DNA from: an uncultured Pseudomonadota bacterium
Lineage (GTDB): Bacteria > Pseudomonadota > Gammaproteobacteria > Steroidobacterales > Steroidobacteraceae
Length of the DNA stretch: 17,311 nt
Assembly: GCA_903890265.1 (NCBI GenBank)
Contig: CAITAM010000423.1
Coordinates: 1-17,311, forward strand
Reading direction: 5' to 3'
The notes below the pieces were generated by a model. That model was not told the origin of the DNA. It was given only the letters and a program-made list of their open reading frames with translations, and did no database searches. Positions 8,327 to 16,597 of the stretch are shown here, one piece after another. Position 1 is the first letter of the stretch. Each line of letters begins with the position of its first letter. The position numbers and the translations under genes were made by a program.

Positions 8327-8980
8327 ATGTGGGAAATCATCCAGGCCGGCGGGCCCGTCATGTGGCCCATCATTCTGTGCTCCGTCGTGGCGCTGGCCAT
8401 CATCGGCGAGCGGCTGTGGAGCCTGCAGGAGAGCCGGGTGGTGCCGCCCGAGATCAGCGCCAGGGTCTGGCAGCTGGTCGGTAGCGGTGAGCTGACCGAC
8501 AAACACGTGGCGGCACTGGAGCAGAACTCGCCGCTCGGCCAGGTGCTGGCGGCCGGTCTCGCGCAACGCCACCGGCCGCGCGAAATCGTCAAGGAAGCGA
8601 TCGAGGATGCCGGCCGGCACGTCGTGCACGAGCTCGAGCGTTTCCTGAACATGCTGGGCACGATCGCGGCGGTGTCGCCGCTGCTCGGGCTGCTCGGTAC
8701 GGTGATCGGCATCATTTCGGCGTTCAACGCGATCACCCACGGCGGGGTCGGTGATCCTCGCGCGCTGTCCGGCGGCATCGGCCAGGCCCTCGTCGCGACG
8801 GCGGCGGGCCTGTGCGTCGCGATTCCCTCGCTCGTGGGCTACCGCTACCTGCGCGGACGCGTCGATCGACTGGTCGTGCGCATGGAGCGCGATGCGCTCA
8901 AGCTCGTGCAGGCGCTGGACGATCGTCAGCCGACGGCGCAGGACGCCGGTGCGGAACGGCGCAAGCGCAGCGCCGTATGA
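8327..8980 (+). CDS. exbB: MotA/TolQ/ExbB proton-channel family protein
   Basis: This 217-residue inner-membrane protein has three predicted segments: about 10-32 (WPIILCSVVALAIIGERLW), about 108-138 (MLGTIAAVSPLLGLLGTVIG) and about 150-175 (GGIGQALVATAAGLCVAIPS). The last two carry the family hallmarks GLLGTVxG and ALxATAxGLxVAIP, which line the proton path. ExbB/TolQ proteins pair with an ExbD/TolR protein to turn proton flow into work at the outer membrane. The partner gene follows with a 4-bp ATGA overlap. In related bacteria an unassigned exbB/exbD pair sits just before msbA, and this copy fits that place. TonB, TolA and TolB are not in the window, so the energised partner is unknown. 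Confidence 0.9.
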   Translation: MWEIIQAGGPVMWPIILCSVVALAIIGERLWSLQESRVVPPEISARVWQLVGSGELTDKHVAALEQNSPLGQVLAAGLAQRHRPREIVKEAIEDAGRHVVHELERFLNMLGTIAAVSPLLGLLGTVIGIISAFNAITHGGVGDPRALSGGIGQALVATAAGLCVAIPSLVGYRYLRGRVDRLVVRMERDALKLVQALDDRQPTAQDAGAERRKRSAV

Positions 8981-9459
8981 ATTTCCGGTCGCGGCGCGAG
9001 ATCGAGCCCGAGATCAACGTCACCTCGCTGATCGACGTCATCCTGCTGCTGGTCATGTTCTTCATGGTCTCCACCACGTTCGTGACCGACGGGCGGCTCA
9101 ACGTACGCCTGCCCCAGGCCAGCGCGAGCACGACCACCCGTGCCCCCGACCCGGTGGTGATCACGGTGCTCGAGGACGGCAGCTACCGGGTCAACGAGCG
9201 GGCGCTGGCCAACACCAGTGCGACGACGCTGCGGGCCGCCCTCGAGGACGTGGTGGCCGACGGCCGCGGCAAACCCGTCACGATCCGGGCGGACGCCCGC
9301 GCGACCCACCAGGCGGTGGTGACGGCGATGGACGTGGCCGGCCGGGTCGGCTTTGCGCAGGTCAACATCGCCACCATCGGCGCCACCGCAGCACCTGCCG
9401 GCGACGCCCCGCCGGTCGCGACGCCGGCGGCCGGCGCTGCCACCAGCCCCGCCCCATGA
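8977..9459 (+). CDS. exbD: ExbD/TolR family biopolymer transport protein
   Basis: This 160-residue protein has the ExbD/TolR layout: a short cytoplasmic N-terminus, one membrane segment (about 15-38, NVTSLIDVILLLVMFFMVST), then a periplasmic domain ending in MDVAGRVGFAQVNIAT, typical of the family. Asp20 in the segment matches the essential proton-carrying aspartate (Asp25 in E. coli ExbD). The last 25 or so residues are an Ala/Pro-rich tail of unknown role. The ATG at 8977 overlaps the upstream stop (ATGA), and an upstream in-frame start was rejected because it would extend far into the partner gene. Its own stop overlaps the msbA start by 4 bp. Confidence 0.92.
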   Translation: MNFRSRREIEPEINVTSLIDVILLLVMFFMVSTTFVTDGRLNVRLPQASASTTTRAPDPVVITVLEDGSYRVNERALANTSATTLRAALEDVVADGRGKPVTIRADARATHQAVVTAMDVAGRVGFAQVNIATIGATAAPAGDAPPVATPAAGAATSPAP

Positions 9460-11210
9460 GTTCATCGCCGGGACCCGCGGTCGGTTCCGAGGCGCGGCGG
9501 ATCTACACGCGGCTCCTGGCGTACGCGCGGCCGCACTGGGGAATGTTTCTTGTCGGGGTGGTGGGCATGGTGCTCTTTGCCGGCGCCAACGTGCTGCAGG
9601 CAGAGCTCGTGCGGACCTTCCTCGACGGCACCTTCGTGCGCCAGGACCCGGATATCCTGGTTCGCGTACCGCTGGAGCTGATCGGTCTCTTCGCGGGCCG
9701 GGGCCTCGGCGACTTTCTGTCGGTGTTCGCCATGGCGGCGATCGGCCGGCAGGTGGTCAAGGGCATTCGCTCCGATCTCTTTCGTCACCTGCTCGACCTG
9801 CCGAGCGCGTATTACGACCGCGAGTCGAGTGCCCAGCTGCTGTCGACGCTGACGTTCAATACGGAACTCGTGGCCGAGGCCGCGACCAACGCGGTCACCT
9901 CGCTCATTCAGGACACCCTGACGATCGCGGGACTGCTGGCCTTCCTCGTCTATCGCAACTGGCGCCTGACATTGTTCGTGCTCGCGGTCGCGCCGGTGAT
10001 CGCCTGGCTCATCCAGCTCGTCAACCGCGCATTCCGCCGCTACGCCGCCAGGATCCAGAGCTCGATGGGCGACCTGACGCAGGTTGCCAAGGAGGCCCTC
10101 GACGGCCAGCGGCTGATCAAGATCTTCAATGCCCAGTCGCACGAATCCGCCCGCTTCGAGCAGGCGATCGAGGCCAACCGTTTCCAGAACATGAAGCTCG
10201 TGCGGACCCGCGCCTTCGCCAACCCGCTGGTGCAGATGATCGCCTCGGTGGCGCTCGCCGCGGTGCTCTATGTCGCGATCAAGAACGTGCTCGCGCACGG
10301 CATGACGGTCGGCGAGTTCACCTCCTTCCTCGGCGCTCTCATGATGCTGCCGGCGCCCTTGAAGCGGCTGATCGGGGTCTCGGGGGCCATGCAGCAGGGA
10401 CTCGCCGCCGGCGCGAGCGTCTTTGAGGTGCTGGACGAGCCGGTGGAGACCGACACCGGCAGCCGGGCGCTGGCCCGCGCGGCCGGCCGCATCGATTTCG
10501 AGTCGGTGAGCTTTGCCTACGCCGGCAAGGAGCCGGCGCTCGAGAACGTCAGCTTCAGTGTCGCGGCGGGTGAAAAAATTGCCGTGATCGGCCGCTCCGG
10601 CAGCGGCAAGTCGACGCTGGTGGGTCTCGTGCCGCGCTTCTATGACGTGACCTCGGGACGGGTGCTGCTCGACGGGCATGACGTCCGCGAGTACCGGCTG
10701 AAGGACCTGCGCGCGAGCGTCAGTCTCGTGAGCCAGGACGTGATACTGCTGGCGGGTACAATCCGCGACAATATCGTCTTCAACACCGAGGGCGTCAGCC
10801 GCGAGCGTCTGGACGCCGCCGCGCGTGCCGCCCACGTCCTTGAGTTCACGGACAGCCTGCCGGCCGGTCTCGACACCGAGGTCGGCGATCGCGGTGTGCT
10901 GCTGTCCGGCGGTCAGCGCCAGCGCATTGCCATCGCGCGCGCCCTTGTACGGGATGCACCGATCCTCATCCTCGACGAGGCGACCTCGGCGCTCGACAAC
11001 GAGTCCGAACGGGTCGTGCGCGATGCGCTCGATACCCTGACCCGCGGCCGGACGACGCTGGTGGTCGCGCACCGGCTGTCGACGGTCGAGTCGGCGGACC
11101 GCATCCTCGTGCTCGAGGACGGCCGGCTGACCGAGAGCGGCCGGCACGACGAACTCCTGGCCCAGGGCGGCGCTTACGCGTCGCTGTACCGTCGGGAGCT
11201 CGTCGGCTGA
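9456..11210 (+). CDS. msbA: Lipid A export ABC transporter MsbA
   Basis: This 584-residue half-transporter has a membrane domain fused to an ATPase domain, the size expected for MsbA, which flips core-lipid A to the outer leaflet of the inner membrane. Six membrane segments are visible (about 28-50, 69-95, two in 145-190, 253-280 and 285-310). The ATPase domain starts near residue 348 with IDFESVSFAY. It has Walker A GRSGSGKST (about 379), LVSQDVILLAGTIRDNI after the Q-loop, signature LSGGQRQRIAIARAL (about 483), Walker B ILILDEATSALD (about 503-514) and switch histidine in VAHRLST. Position before lpxK and kdsB supports the lipid A substrate. The ATG at 9456 overlaps the exbD stop. Confidence 0.95.
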   Translation: MSSSPGPAVGSEARRIYTRLLAYARPHWGMFLVGVVGMVLFAGANVLQAELVRTFLDGTFVRQDPDILVRVPLELIGLFAGRGLGDFLSVFAMAAIGRQVVKGIRSDLFRHLLDLPSAYYDRESSAQLLSTLTFNTELVAEAATNAVTSLIQDTLTIAGLLAFLVYRNWRLTLFVLAVAPVIAWLIQLVNRAFRRYAARIQSSMGDLTQVAKEALDGQRLIKIFNAQSHESARFEQAIEANRFQNMKLVRTRAFANPLVQMIASVALAAVLYVAIKNVLAHGMTVGEFTSFLGALMMLPAPLKRLIGVSGAMQQGLAAGASVFEVLDEPVETDTGSRALARAAGRIDFESVSFAYAGKEPALENVSFSVAAGEKIAVIGRSGSGKSTLVGLVPRFYDVTSGRVLLDGHDVREYRLKDLRASVSLVSQDVILLAGTIRDNIVFNTEGVSRERLDAAARAAHVLEFTDSLPAGLDTEVGDRGVLLSGGQRQRIAIARALVRDAPILILDEATSALDNESERVVRDALDTLTRGRTTLVVAHRLSTVESADRILVLEDGRLTESGRHDELLAQGGAYASLYRRELVG

Positions 11211-12220
11211 GCGGCGAGCGGGTCCTTGAGTCGCTCTGGTACGGCCGCCATCCCGCGGCCGTGCTGCTCCTGCCGCTGTCCGCGCTCTTTGCGCTCATCG
11301 TCTTCGTCCGCCGTCGCCTCTATCGCGCGAGGTTGCTGCCGGTCACGCGCGTCGCGCGACCGGTCGTCGTCGTCGGCAACCTGACCGTGGGCGGCACCGG
11401 CAAGACACCGCTCGTCATCGCCCTCGCGAAGGCGCTCGCCGCACAGGGACTCCGGCCCGGGATCGTCAGTCGTGGCTACGGGGCATCGGCCGCGGCCGCC
11501 CGGCGGGTACGGCCGGAGGACTCGGCTCAGGAAGTCGGTGACGAGCCGTTGCTCGTTGCCCGTGCCACGGGCGTGCCGGTCGCGATCGGGCGCCGGCGCG
11601 CCGAGGCCGCGGCGCTGCTGGTCGGTGAGGTCGACGTGATTCTCTGCGACGACGGACTGCAGCACTACGCGCTCGAACGGGATCTCGAGATCGCGGTCAT
11701 GGACGGTGCGCGCCAGCTCGGCAACGGCTGGCTGCTGCCGGCGGGGCCGCTCCGCGAAGGGCGGGCCCGGCTCGGCGAGGTCGACTTCGTGGTGGTCAAC
11801 GGGACCGGTGGCCCGAGCGGCGCGCTGCATTTCACGATGGAGCTCGGCGAGGCGGTGCAGCTCTGCGACGGCCGTCGTCAGCCGCTCGAGGCCTTCGCGT
11901 CGACGCCCGTGCACGCGGTGGCCGGCATCGGCCACCCGCAGCGGTTCTTTGCCGCGCTCGCGGCCACCGGCATCCGGGCAACGTGCACGCCGTTTGTCGA
12001 CCACGCGGTCTACCGCGGCACCGAGTTCGAGTTCGGTGACGGCCTGCCGGTACTGATGACTGGCAAGGATGCCGTAAAATACCGGCGGTTCGCCAAGCCA
12101 GGGCAGTGGTGCGTCGAGGCCGAGGCCGTGCTGCCGCCGGCCGATCTGGCCCGGCTCGTGTCATCGATCGTTGCGCTGTTCGCGGCGCGCAAACCACGCC
12201 TTGCCGCCCTTCTGGAGTGA
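11207..12220 (+). CDS. lpxK: Tetraacyldisaccharide 4'-kinase LpxK
   Basis: LpxK is the membrane-associated kinase that adds the 4'-phosphate to the lipid A precursor. Visible motifs (numbered from 11207): N-terminal LWYGRHPA then the membrane anchor LLLPLSALFALIVFV; P-loop GNLTVGGTGKTP (about 57-68); SRGYG; GDEP; DDGLQHYALERD (about 148-159); GNGWLLPAGPLRE; AGIGHPQRFF; and MTGKDAVKYRRFA, matching E. coli MTEKDAVKCRAFA. The start is uncertain. The first ATG/GTG/TTG in frame is GTG 11261 (319 residues), but conserved WYGRHPAA lies upstream of it. The only near-standard start before that block is CTG at 11207, which overlaps the msbA stop as CTGA and gives 337 residues (E. coli LpxK has 328). 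I chose CTG on conservation; 11261 is the conservative alternative. Confidence 0.93.
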   Translation: MSGERVLESLWYGRHPAAVLLLPLSALFALIVFVRRRLYRARLLPVTRVARPVVVVGNLTVGGTGKTPLVIALAKALAAQGLRPGIVSRGYGASAAAARRVRPEDSAQEVGDEPLLVARATGVPVAIGRRRAEAAALLVGEVDVILCDDGLQHYALERDLEIAVMDGARQLGNGWLLPAGPLREGRARLGEVDFVVVNGTGGPSGALHFTMELGEAVQLCDGRRQPLEAFASTPVHAVAGIGHPQRFFAALAATGIRATCTPFVDHAVYRGTEFEFGDGLPVLMTGKDAVKYRRFAKPGQWCVEAEAVLPPADLARLVSSIVALFAARKPRLAALLE

Positions 12221-12222
12221 CC

Positions 12223-12411
12223 ATGGATACCCGCCTGCTCGAGATACTGGCCTGTCCCGCCTGCAAGGGGCCGCTCGTCCATGCCCGGGCGGCGGAGGTA
12301 CTCGTCTGCCGCGCCGAGCGCCTCGCCTACCCGATCCGTGACGGCATCCCGGTGCTGCTCGACGAGGAGGCGCGGTCGCTCGCCTCCGACGACCCGCTGC
12401 TCGCCCGCTGA
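12223..12411 (+). CDS. Trm112/YcaR family small protein
   Basis: This 62-residue protein closely resembles E. coli YcaR, which lies in the same place between lpxK and kdsB. MDTRLLEILACPACKGPL carries the CxxC at residues 11-14, VLVC supplies a further cysteine, and AYPIRDGIPVLLDEEAR is the family's conserved end. Trm112-type proteins are small zinc-ribbon-like partners that stabilise methyltransferases in eukaryotes and archaea; the bacterial role is not settled. The ATG at 12223 follows GGAG with good spacing and starts 2 bp after the lpxK stop. Confidence 0.93.
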   Translation: MDTRLLEILACPACKGPLVHARAAEVLVCRAERLAYPIRDGIPVLLDEEARSLASDDPLLAR

Positions 12412-12413
12412 GA

Positions 12414-13184
12414 ATGCCCGGCGTGGTGCGGGTCGTGATTCCGGCGCGTTATGCCTCGACCCGTTTGCCGGGCAAGCCGCTGCGTCTCATCGCCGGACGC
12501 ACCATGCTCGAACACGTGTATGCGCGGGCCCGCGACGCGGCGGTGGGGGACGTCGTGATTGCGACCGACGACCCCCGGATCGTCGCCGCCGCACACGGCT
12601 TCGGCGCCGACGTGCAGCTGACCTCGGCGGATCACCTGTCAGGGACCGATCGTCTCGCCGAGGTCGCGCGGGTCCGCGGCTGGGCCGACGAGGACATTGT
12701 GGTCAACGTGCAGGGCGACGAGCCGCTGCTACCGCCCGCCAACGTGGTGCAGGTGGCGGCGCTGCTCGCCGCCGACCCCGGTGCGGCGCTCGCGACCCTG
12801 GCAACCCCGCTCGCCGAGCCCGGCGATTGCCGGGATCCGAACGTCGTCAAGGTGGTGGTGGCCGGCACGAGGGCGCTCTATTTCAGCCGCTCGCCGCTGC
12901 CGTGGCACCGTGAGTTCGCATCCGCCGGGCCCGACAGCCTCGACCCCTGGCAAGGCGCGTTGCGCCACGTCGGTCTCTACGCGTACCGGGTCGGCGACCT
13001 CAAGCGGCTCGCCGCGCTGCCACCGACACCGCTCGAGCGGGCAGAGCGACTGGAGCAGCTGCGGGCGCTGGAGAGCGGGCTTGCCATTGCCATCGCCGTG
13101 GCGCACGCCGCGCCAGGGCCGGGGGTGGACACGGAGGACGATCTCGCGCGGGTCGACGCGGCGCTGTCGCGACCGATGATATAG
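12414..13184 (+). CDS. kdsB: 3-deoxy-manno-octulosonate cytidylyltransferase KdsB
   Basis: This 256-residue cytosolic enzyme joins CTP and Kdo to give CMP-Kdo, the donor for the inner core of LPS. Motifs: N-terminal nucleotide-binding VVIPARYASTRLPGKPL (about 7-23), VVIATDDPRI, SGTDRLAEV, metal-binding NVQGDEPLLP (about 98-107), LYFSRSPLPW, HVGLYAYRV, LERAERLEQLRALE and C-terminal GVDTEDDLARV. Length matches the family (about 250). It starts 2 bp after the YcaR-like gene and is the last gene of the tightly packed envelope series. A minus-strand gene ends 41 bp downstream. Confidence 0.97.
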   Translation: MPGVVRVVIPARYASTRLPGKPLRLIAGRTMLEHVYARARDAAVGDVVIATDDPRIVAAAHGFGADVQLTSADHLSGTDRLAEVARVRGWADEDIVVNVQGDEPLLPPANVVQVAALLAADPGAALATLATPLAEPGDCRDPNVVKVVVAGTRALYFSRSPLPWHREFASAGPDSLDPWQGALRHVGLYAYRVGDLKRLAALPPTPLERAERLEQLRALESGLAIAIAVAHAAPGPGVDTEDDLARVDAALSRPMI

Positions 13185-13225
13185 GGCGCCAGCTGTCTGG
13201 AGCCTCGGCGGTCACCAGTCCGCAG

Positions 13226-14086
13226 TCAAAATATCAATGACCGGAACGCGTGGCACGGAATGGTGACGTTGCTCGTGTCGCTCGTGATGAGCCACGGCAG
13301 CAAGTAGAGCTTGCCGCCCAGCGTCCTCAGCTCCTCGTTGAAATGGACGTGCTCGCATTGCTGCATGCGCACAATGTGCGTTTGATTGCCCGAGTCGCGG
13401 AGCGCGTACACCCTCGATCCAACATAGGGGTTCGGTGCGCGCCGGACGTAGTCGAGTCGGTAGAGGCCAAAGCCGCCAAACGCGGAGTGGACTTCGAAAT
13501 GATCGAGGGTCGGCGCGAACGTCCTGATGCGCTTGCCGAACGTGGAGTCAAATGCCTCCTGGTCCGGCAGACCCTCGACGAGCGACGCCTTGACAACCTC
13601 AAACCACGCGTCGCTCGGGCAAAGCTCGGGATGACGAAAAGCCCAGACGTCGTAATACATGCCGAGGTTGTTGCCGAAGATGGCTGCGCAGTCGGGCGCG
13701 CGCCGAAGAAATTCGAGGGCGGCTCGCAAAGCGGCAGGGTCCAACGGGCGGGTGCTGACGTCGTCCATGTCGGTGATGCACAGGACGTCATAGTCGGCAA
13801 ACCGGGAGTCGCCGCGGGCCAGTTCAAGGCAAAGGTTTCTGATGAACTCGAGCCTGAGCGTGCGTACTGGCAGCCGACCAAGTCCTTTGAGCTCGTGGAA
13901 AATGAAGTTGCGGCGACCTCGGCCCCAGGCCTCGATCTGCTGCCGCGTGTCGTCCGTTGAATCGTTTTCAATCAAGACAAAGCCCGTCTCGTCGCTTAGC
14001 GCGCTGAGCCGTTCAAAGTTGGCGAACACGGCCGGCAAAAACTGGCCGCAGTCACGCGCGGCACCGGCAAAAACGATCTTCGTCAT
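13226..14086 (-). CDS. Predicted GT-A-type glycosyltransferase, family uncertain
   Basis: I do not recognise a named family with certainty in this 286-residue protein. It begins MTKIVFAGAARDCGQFLPAV, then FVLIENDSTDDTRQQIEAW (about 36-54), a strand with Asp pairs like the nucleotide-sugar site of GT-A enzymes. RTLRLEFIRNLCLELA (about 75-90) follows, then VLCITDMDDVSTRPLD with a DxD-like DMDD at 106-109, the usual metal/sugar-nucleotide motif. This order (ESxSxDxT, then RxxxLAxxRN, then DxD) recalls CAP59-type (GT69) or Anp1-type (GT62) enzymes, mostly known from fungi; this is by eye only. There is no signal peptide or clear membrane segment, so it is probably cytosolic. GC is about 60%, below its neighbours, and it runs against the kdsB series. 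LPS or capsule sugar transfer is a guess from context. Confidence 0.75.
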   Translation of the reverse strand: MTKIVFAGAARDCGQFLPAVFANFERLSALSDETGFVLIENDSTDDTRQQIEAWGRGRRNFIFHELKGLGRLPVRTLRLEFIRNLCLELARGDSRFADYDVLCITDMDDVSTRPLDPAALRAALEFLRRAPDCAAIFGNNLGMYYDVWAFRHPELCPSDAWFEVVKASLVEGLPDQEAFDSTFGKRIRTFAPTLDHFEVHSAFGGFGLYRLDYVRRAPNPYVGSRVYALRDSGNQTHIVRMQQCEHVHFNEELRTLGGKLYLLPWLITSDTSNVTIPCHAFRSLIF

Positions 14087-14278
14087 AATCGGGCTGTTCG
14101 ACGGGGTTGCAAAAGCCGGCTGATCGACAATCGAAGAGAAACGCCGGGGAGGATATCATCGGGCTCCCCTCCTCGATATCACCATCGCCGTTGGCAGCCG
14201 GACCGCCTATGACTCATTGCGACGTGCCGCCGAAGGCCTGCTCCGCGCCTTGTCCCCGGTGCTGGCCGGACGACCCTC
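14087..14278. promoter_or_regulatory. Divergent intergenic region between the glycosyltransferase-like and phosphatase genes
   Basis: These 192 bp lie between two divergently read genes and should hold a promoter for each. I see no convincing -35/-10 pair. A weak GGGGAG...CTCCCC pairing spans about 14146-14169, and GATATC occurs twice (14152-14157 and 14175-14180). No gene is supported here. No strong Shine-Dalgarno sequence precedes either start. Confidence 0.3.
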
Positions 14279-14761
14279 ATGGCTCCTGACCACTCGCTCC
14301 TGTTCGTCTGCACCGGCAATATCTGCCGCTCGCCGACGGCCGAGGGCGTGTTCCGCGCGCTCGCCCGGCGCGACGCGCCGGACCTGCGGCTTCTGATCGA
14401 CTCGGCCGGTACCCACGGGTATCACATCGGCGAGCCGCCGGATCCGCGCACCATGGCCGCCGCACGGCGGCGGGGCATTGACCTGTCGATGCTGCGCGCC
14501 CGGCAGATCACAGCCGGGGACTTCACGCGCTTCGACCGCATCCTCGTGATGGACGAGGCGAACCTCGCTGCCGTCCGGGCGATCCGTCCCTGTGCCTCGG
14601 CGACGAGAGTCGAACTCTTCCTCGACTATTTCCCGGCCGCCGGTGCGCGCGAGGTGCCGGACCCTTACACCGGGGATCTGGCCGCCTTCGAGCACGTACT
14701 TGACCTCGTCGAGGGCGCGGCGCGCGGTCTGCTCGCCTCGCTGAACTCACCGCGCGCCTGA
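14279..14761 (+). CDS. Low-molecular-weight protein-tyrosine phosphatase
   Basis: This 160-residue cytosolic enzyme has the complete low-molecular-weight phosphatase signature: the loop CTGNICRS at residues 11-18 with nucleophile Cys11 and phosphate-binding Arg17, then SAGTHGYHIGEPPDPR, the mid-protein IDLSMLRARQI, and the general-acid loop VPDPYTGD with its DP pair. Bacterial members (Wzb, Etp, PtpA) often act on tyrosine kinases that control polysaccharide export. No such kinase or capsule exporter is in the window. In relatives the same gene follows kdsB directly; here the glycosyltransferase-like gene intervenes. The ATG at 14279 is the first start before the core fold. Confidence 0.95.
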   Translation: MAPDHSLLFVCTGNICRSPTAEGVFRALARRDAPDLRLLIDSAGTHGYHIGEPPDPRTMAAARRRGIDLSMLRARQITAGDFTRFDRILVMDEANLAAVRAIRPCASATRVELFLDYFPAAGAREVPDPYTGDLAAFEHVLDLVEGAARGLLASLNSPRA

Positions 14762-15057
14762 CTTGACTGCCGAGGCGGTGGCGGAGTGGCCGCCGTCGGC
14801 TGCTGTCATAACTCCGACGGGCACGGAGCGCCAGCGCAGGTCATGGAGTCGGGCGGCCGGCGTGGTGGTTGGCTGCAATCGCTTGGAAACCAAAAGCCCT
14901 TATACTTTGGCATTGGGTTACGACCGGGCGAACACGACGGCCTGTGCCGCGCTGACGCCAACAGGTGCCTGCCACTGGCGCGTCCCCCGCCGCCATTCGC
15001 AGGCCGCCGCGCCAACGCGCAACAGGCCGTAACCGCACACCACCGCATAACACCGGG
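14762..15057. promoter_or_regulatory. Intergenic region upstream of the DUF1254 gene
   Basis: These 296 bp separate the phosphatase gene from the DUF1254 gene. A TATACT at 14901-14906 within a short AT-richer patch (cttatactttgg) is the best -10 candidate, but no good -35 box is correctly spaced. CCAAA and TTTGG flank it as a small inverted repeat (about 14890-14910). If used, the message would carry a leader of about 150 bases. I see no terminator with a T-run after the phosphatase gene, and no other gene is supported. Confidence 0.3.
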
Positions 15058-16470
15058 ATGACGCACGTGAAAACCATCGTGGATTGGCTCTTTCTGATCG
15101 TCTGCCTGTGGGGCTGCTCAACCAGCCTGGCCGAACCGGCGCTCGGCCCCACCGAGGCCCAGGCCATCGCCCGCGAAGCCTTCGTCTACGCGGCTCCCCT
15201 CGTTCTGGGATACGAGACGCTCTACAAACAGAGTGTCGATTCCACCGGGCAGGACTTCAGGGCGCCGTTCAACCAGATCTGGCACAACCGGCGGGCGGCT
15301 GCTCCGGATGACGACAGCACCGTCGTGCCGAACGCCGATACGATGACCTCGTCGGCCTGGCTCGACCTTCGCAGCGAGCCCGTCGTCATTACCCTGCCGA
15401 AGATTGACGCGGGTCGCTACTACTCGGTGCAGCTGGTCGACTTGCAGACTTTTAACTTCGCCTACCTAGGGACGCGGACGTTTGGCAACGACGGTGGCTC
15501 GTTCGCCATCGTCGGGCCGCACTGGAAGGGCAGGCGGCCGGCCGGCGTTCGCGCCGTCATCCCCTGCGAGACGGATTTTGCGACCGCGATATTCCGCACG
15601 CAGGTCGTCAATGCCGACGATATCGGTAACGTGCACGCGATCCAGGATGGCTACCGGATCCGATCATTGAGTGCCTTCCTCGGTACGACGCCCGCGCCCG
15701 CGGCGCCCGCGATCAACTGGCCTGCGCCTGATGAAGACATCGCCGAGCACGCCGTGGCATACGAGTACCTGAACTTCCTGCTGCGTTTCAGTCCGACGGT
15801 ACCGTCCGAAAAGGCCCTGATGCAGCGCTTTGCCAAGCTCAACGTCGGCGCGGGCAAGCATTTCGACTACGACAGCCTCCCGCCGGACATGCAGAACGCG
15901 ATCTCGGCCGGAATCTATGAGGCAAAGTCGAAAGACCTGTCGCTCACGATAGCGAAGGTGAATTCAAAGCAACTGCCGATGGGCGAGCTGTACGGAACCC
16001 GTGAGTTCCTGAAGAACAACTATGTCTACCGCTATGTCGCGGCCAAGATCGGGCTGTACGGCCAATCACGCGAGGAAGCGACGCAATACGGGTACTACGT
16101 CGACGGGGCCGGCAAGCGACTCAACGGCGTCGTCAATCGCTACGAGCTGCGCTTTGAGAAGGACCAGTTGCCGCCGGCCGGGGCGCTCTGGTCGCTGACG
16201 CTTTACGGGACTCGCAACCAGTTTCTGGTGCGCAATTCCCTGCAGCGTTACCAGATCAGTTCAACCACGCTGGATCGCTTCCATTACGACGAGGACGGTT
16301 CGCTGACGCTTCAGGTCTCGAAGACGTCACCGGGCGGCAGCGATGAAACGAACTGGCTGCCGGCTCCTAACGACGGGTTCTTCATGATCCTTCGTCTCTA
16401 CCTGCCGAAGGAGGAGGCCCTCAACGGCAGCTGGAAGCCGCCGGTGCTGAAGGCGATCCCGCTCAAATAG
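15058..16470 (+). CDS. DUF1254/DUF1214 domain exported protein
   Basis: This 470-residue protein has two domains usually found together: DUF1254 (about 30-205; EAFVYAAPLVLGYETLYK, NADTMTSSAWLDL, DAGRYYSVQLVD) and C-terminal DUF1214 (about 343-455; YGYYVDGAGKRLNG, ALWSLTLYG, DGFFMILRLYLP). No biochemical role is well established for the family. The N-terminus has a hydrophobic export signal WLFLIVCLWGCSTSLAEP. It may be cut after SLA, or at the imperfect lipobox LWGC (Trp at -2 is unusual) to give a lipoprotein. The ATG at 15058 is preferred because the signal begins just after it; GTG 15067 is the alternative. GC falls to the mid-50s in places (53% over 15961-16020) with more A/T-ending codons than the envelope genes, suggesting different ancestry. 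It occupies the place where relatives carry murB. Confidence 0.9.
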   Translation: MTHVKTIVDWLFLIVCLWGCSTSLAEPALGPTEAQAIAREAFVYAAPLVLGYETLYKQSVDSTGQDFRAPFNQIWHNRRAAAPDDDSTVVPNADTMTSSAWLDLRSEPVVITLPKIDAGRYYSVQLVDLQTFNFAYLGTRTFGNDGGSFAIVGPHWKGRRPAGVRAVIPCETDFATAIFRTQVVNADDIGNVHAIQDGYRIRSLSAFLGTTPAPAAPAINWPAPDEDIAEHAVAYEYLNFLLRFSPTVPSEKALMQRFAKLNVGAGKHFDYDSLPPDMQNAISAGIYEAKSKDLSLTIAKVNSKQLPMGELYGTREFLKNNYVYRYVAAKIGLYGQSREEATQYGYYVDGAGKRLNGVVNRYELRFEKDQLPPAGALWSLTLYGTRNQFLVRNSLQRYQISSTTLDRFHYDEDGSLTLQVSKTSPGGSDETNWLPAPNDGFFMILRLYLPKEEALNGSWKPPVLKAIPLK

Positions 16471-16597
16471 TCCGTGTTGGTCGCGCCGGGGACCATCGGT
16501 CCGCGGCGTGGCGGCGACGAACGATGCCGCGGGCACGCGGCCCGCCGTGGGAGGAACGCTGGCACCTCGTCAGGCGCTGTCGTCGCGGCGCGGGCCC

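Noticed and set aside
9462..11147. A 561-codon minus-strand frame across msbA, with similar antisense frames over lolC, lolE and lolD
   Set aside because: They mirror codon bias of well-supported plus-strand genes and show no domain motifs.
14142..14290. Plus-strand open stretch before the phosphatase gene that reads like coding sequence (ITIAVGSRTAYDSLRRAAEG)
   Set aside because: It has no start codon with a ribosome site, runs out of frame into the phosphatase gene, and matches nothing I recognise. A gene remnant is possible but unsupported.
14763..15061. Small plus-strand frames between the phosphatase and DUF1254 genes
   Set aside because: They have no conserved motif, no ribosome site, and an amino-acid make-up typical of non-coding frames.
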